Of a stretch of DNA of 55,375 bases, positions 53,443-55,375 are shown one piece after another. This DNA is from Magnetococcales bacterium (GTDB lineage Bacteria > Pseudomonadota > Magnetococcia > Magnetococcales > JADFYX01). The stretch covers positions 1 to 55,375 of the forward strand of contig JADFZU010000014.1 in the NCBI GenBank assembly GCA_015232365.1, in the 5' to 3' direction. A program made the position numbers and the translations under genes. The number at the start of each line of letters is the position of its first letter. Position 1 is the stretch's first letter. The notes under the pieces were generated by a model. That model saw nothing but the letters and a program-made list of their open reading frames with translations. It ran no database searches and was not told where the DNA came from.

Positions 53443-54240
53443 TTAAGTTCCTAGAAAACGGAGCAGGCTTCCATCTAAAACCAGGCATGTTAATTTACCA
53501 GAGTGGTATGCTCCGGTGTCGATGCCAATTCTATTTGGCAGGGTTACCGGTTTGGCAGTCATGGTGTGTCCGTGGACAATCATTTTACTATAGGGGCCGG
53601 CATAGTTTAGAAATGGAGCCCTAATCCAGAGTAGATCTTCCGGTATTTGCTTGTCTAGCGGTAGGTCAGGATTGATCCCGGCATGTACCATGTAGTAGTC
53701 GCCAATCTCATAGTTCAGCTTTAGGTCGGCATAAAATTGCCGGTGGCTCTCTGGTATCGCCTCAAAGAGCCGGTTTCTTAGCTCTTTGGTCCGGTCTGCG
53801 GCTGAAATCTGGGCTTTTACCTGAACATTATAGCTAAGTGTAGTCTCAGTGCCGCCGCATCTGGTCCAGAGGTGGTTGGGTTCTGGGTTGTCGAGAAAAC
53901 TCTGCATTTCTGACTCATGGTTGCCTTGCAGAAAAACCGATTCACAGCCTGGAATCGGCTGGTTAATCAGTAGTTCCACCACTCCAAAACTATCACTGCC
54001 CCGGTCTATGTAGTCGCCAAGATATACGACTATTTTTCTAGTCTCATCCGGTAGCTGGCTCATGTCGTCAATGATCTGTTGATGGACTATGGTTAGAAGG
54101 TCTAGCCGTCCGTGGATATCGCCAATTACATAGACCCTTACCCCGTCAGGCAGTTTTGGTTTGAGAAAGTTCTGCTTTTCTGTAGCAAAGGTCTCCTCTT
54201 CATCGCTCGAGGAGAATAGGTTTTTTATAAAGTTCAGCAC
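53443..54240 (-). CDS. PPP-family metallophosphatase
   Basis: This 265-residue calcineurin-like serine/threonine protein phosphatase or related bacterial phosphatase shows the full motif set: GDIHGRLDLL (Asp41 region), GDYIDRGSDS, LQGNHESEM, HAGINPD and IVHGHTMT. The GTG at 54240 follows AAAGG; an in-frame GTG at 54270 would lie inside a hairpin repeat and is rejected. Such proteins act as PrpA/PrpE-like protein phosphatases or as diadenosine tetraphosphatases (ApaH). It has no same-strand partner and lies between two related hairpin elements in opposite orientation. Confidence 0.88.
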   Translation of the reverse strand: MLNFIKNLFSSSDEEETFATEKQNFLKPKLPDGVRVYVIGDIHGRLDLLTIVHQQIIDDMSQLPDETRKIVVYLGDYIDRGSDSFGVVELLINQPIPGCESVFLQGNHESEMQSFLDNPEPNHLWTRCGGTETTLSYNVQVKAQISAADRTKELRNRLFEAIPESHRQFYADLKLNYEIGDYYMVHAGINPDLPLDKQIPEDLLWIRAPFLNYAGPYSKMIVHGHTMTAKPVTLPNRIGIDTGAYHSGKLTCLVLDGSLLRFLGT

Positions 54241-54261
54241 AGTAGAGCCTTTAAGTAAGAA

Positions 54262-54310
54262 TTGGGGCACTGCCCCAAACCACGCTGGGAATGGGCGTGT
54301 CCCATTCCCA
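54262..54310 (-). repeat. Paired-hairpin element, copy B (before the phosphatase gene)
   Basis: TTGGGGC/GCCCCAA spans 54262-54278 and TGGGAATGGG/CCCATTCCCA spans 54286-54310 (perfect 10-bp stem). Read on the minus strand, the order is a variable hairpin, a short GCGTGGT link, then TTGGGGCAGTGCCCCAA, the same architecture as copy A. The gap from 54311 to 54610 is AT-rich with no supported gene; ATTGCAAG occurs twice near 54540. Confidence 0.7.
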
Positions 54311-54610
54311 TCCTATTAATAGAAGCTTTTTTTGGGATACACGAGTATTTGTCGTCAAATTTAAGTATAAATGGTTTTCTTGATTAATGTAAGTATTGAA
54401 AGTGGATTGATATCAATTTTGGTGCGGTAAATTATGCTAGGCAAATTTGACCTTTTTCACTACCTGCCCCTACTTAAAATTGTCTAAATAGTATATAAAA
54501 TTAATAAAATCAATTATATAGCAATAAGGTATAGTTATTGCAAGCTAGTATTGCAAGGTACAACTACATAAATCAAGAGTTAGACTCTGCAAACTCAGGA
54601 GATAATTAAG

Positions 54611-54967
54611 GTGACTATCAACCAAACCGAGATAAGTGATACCGATGATGTCCTTCAAGATGCCCTCTGTATCGTAGAGGCAGGCCCGGAGCATCCAGAG
54701 TACGATATGGCTTGGGAGTATTTGGCTCTCTGTCAAAACCCTAGCATTCGTAAGGCTATGCGTGTTGCCATGGAACAGACTTTTGGTCCTTATCCTGCTC
54801 CAACTGGTTATACCGATGAAGGCGAACCACACTGGAGCCTGGCGGTTATGTCAAAATATCTCGATATACCAGAAGATGAGTTGACCGCCCAAAGCATGGA
54901 GATCCAAGAGAGATGGGGTGAAGAGGCGGGTATTGTTCGCACAGAAGATCTTAATAAGGTTCATTAA
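54611..54967 (+). CDS. Orphan hypothetical protein, 118 residues
   Basis: I do not recognise this protein. The GTG at 54611 has AGGAG about 9 bp upstream. It is acidic, with DTDDVLQDALCIVEAGPEHPEYDMAW at the start reading as helices, a GPYPAPTGYTDEGEPHW loop in the middle and SKYLDIPEDELTAQSMEIQERWG at the end. Two cysteines, no membrane segment. It has a strong hairpin just after its stop and a terminator further on, so it is probably its own transcription unit. Confidence 0.7.
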   Translation: MTINQTEISDTDDVLQDALCIVEAGPEHPEYDMAWEYLALCQNPSIRKAMRVAMEQTFGPYPAPTGYTDEGEPHWSLAVMSKYLDIPEDELTAQSMEIQERWGEEAGIVRTEDLNKVH

Positions 54968-54978
54968 GCAATAGCTGG

Positions 54979-55019
54979 TTTTACTCTGGATATTGTCTGT
55001 TAGCCTATCCAGAGTAAAA
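54979..55019 (+). terminator. Strong hairpin after the orphan gene
   Basis: TTTTACTCTGGATA (54979-54992) pairs perfectly over 14 bp with TATCCAGAGTAAAA (55006-55019). Only a short TCATAAATTT follows, so it may serve as a weak terminator or protect the mRNA end. Confidence 0.65.
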
Positions 55020-55108
55020 TCATAAATTTCTAAGCCAATTCCTGACAGAAGGAGATTACTGAATGTTTGATTGATAATACCAGCCTAACTTAACGGAAAA
55101 TCCAATGC

Positions 55109-55151
55109 ACCCCCAAATAATTTTTTGATGATTTGGGGGTTTTGTTTTTTT
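55109..55151 (+). terminator. Intrinsic terminator before metH
   Basis: ACCCCCAAAT (55109-55118) pairs with ATTTGGGGGT (55131-55140), followed by TTTTGTTTTTTTG. The gap 54968-55280 otherwise holds only the hairpin at 54979. I see no SAM or cobalamin riboswitch pattern. Confidence 0.88.
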
Positions 55152-55280
55152 GACACAATAACCGGAAAAATGTCACTTTCAAATCCTTTGACACACAAAC
55201 CAAAACTTCATCTTATATATTCAACTTCATGAAAATAATGCTCTTATTACAGCTTTGAAACCGTATTTAGAGATGCCAAC

Positions 55281-55375
55281 CTGGCACAAGCTATAATTCA
55301 CCAGCTATCCAAGCGTATATTGGTAATGGACGGTGCTATGGGGACCATGATCCAGCAACATAATCTAAACGAGGG
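55281..55375 (+). CDS. metH: Cobalamin-dependent methionine synthase, N-terminal fragment
   Basis: The frame reads HQLSKRILVMDGAMGTMIQQ, matching the start of the homocysteine-binding domain of MetH, and runs off the window. No ATG precedes the conserved part in frame: candidates are CTG 55281 or TTG 55320, and the frame is open from about 55240. The start given is therefore provisional. It would use homocysteine from metZ. Confidence 0.72.
   Translation, partial: MAQAIIHQLSKRILVMDGAMGTMIQQHNLNE

Noticed and set aside
54241-54270. Upstream GTG start of the phosphatase gene
   Set aside because: It lies inside the hairpin of copy B and lacks a ribosome site; GTG 54240 has AAAGG upstream.
55152-55280. 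SAM or cobalamin riboswitch upstream of metH
   Set aside because: Only a weak TGACA...TGTCA pair is seen; conserved riboswitch core sequences are absent.

Overview
The window is a gene-dense bacterial chromosome segment (both strands used, mostly short gaps, moderately AT-leaning) from a Gram-negative, sulfur-oxidising proteobacterium. The Gram-negative signs are lptF/lptG, an LpxD-type acyltransferase and a complete mreBCD-mrdA-rodA cell-shape operon. The sulfur signs are dsrN, dsrEFH and dsrJOP; DsrEFH is the marker of the oxidative (reverse) Dsr pathway. I cannot name the genus. Magnetococcales-like or gammaproteobacterial sulfur oxidisers would fit, but that is a guess.

Layout. 1-3.9 kb: end of a FtsX-type ABC permease, a lone phage portal-like gene (DUF935/Mu gp29) and hemH. 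4-9.5 kb: rearranged dsr block N, E-F-H, J-O-P. 9.5-13.5 kb: metZ, tRNA-Leu(UAA), a hypothetical gene, a YrfG-like HAD phosphatase and argJ. 13.5-15.8 kb: a small orphan gene, a CDF metal transporter and a coupled Cys-rich protein. 15.8-22.3 kb: a biosynthetic cassette of radical SAM enzyme, SGNH-like protein, MBOAT acyltransferase, acyl carrier protein and FkbH-like HAD protein. 22.3-25.6 kb: BioC-like methyltransferase, comF, grxC, nitrilase and a MazG-like protein. 25.9-28 kb: TylF-like methyltransferase and an island of tiny genes, one with a probable helix-turn-helix. 28-32 kb: aroG (class II DAHP synthase) and glnD. 32.3-42.8 kb: mreBCD-mrdA-rodA-lpxD, then an ArsM-like methyltransferase with a DUF2064 glycosyltransferase (arsenosugar-type pair), then ugpB-ugpA without ugpE or ugpC. 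42.8-46.5 kb: fur, a lipase, a PilZ protein and a three-gene phage lysis-like cassette. 46.6-51.3 kb: lptF-lptG-sxtJ-DUF5989-carbamoyltransferase, apparently one transcription unit. 51.4-55.4 kb: pepA, a PPP phosphatase between two inverted hairpin elements, an orphan gene and the start of metH.

How it fits together: DsrEFH relays sulfur, DsrJOP is part of the membrane electron-transfer module, and DsrN amidates siroheme; dsrA, B, C, M, K and L are not here and must lie elsewhere if the pathway works. Two cassettes look dedicated to decorating surface molecules: the ACP/FkbH/MBOAT group and the carbamoyltransferase group translationally linked to the LPS exporter genes.

Main non-gene observations: (i) a family of four intergenic imperfect palindromes of about 100-160 bp sharing the core CAAACCAATATGTT; (ii) a paired-hairpin element present twice in opposite orientation around the phosphatase gene; (iii) isolated phage-type genes (portal, lysis trio, HTH) among housekeeping genes, which could be prophage debris or parts of a dispersed gene-transfer-agent-like system.
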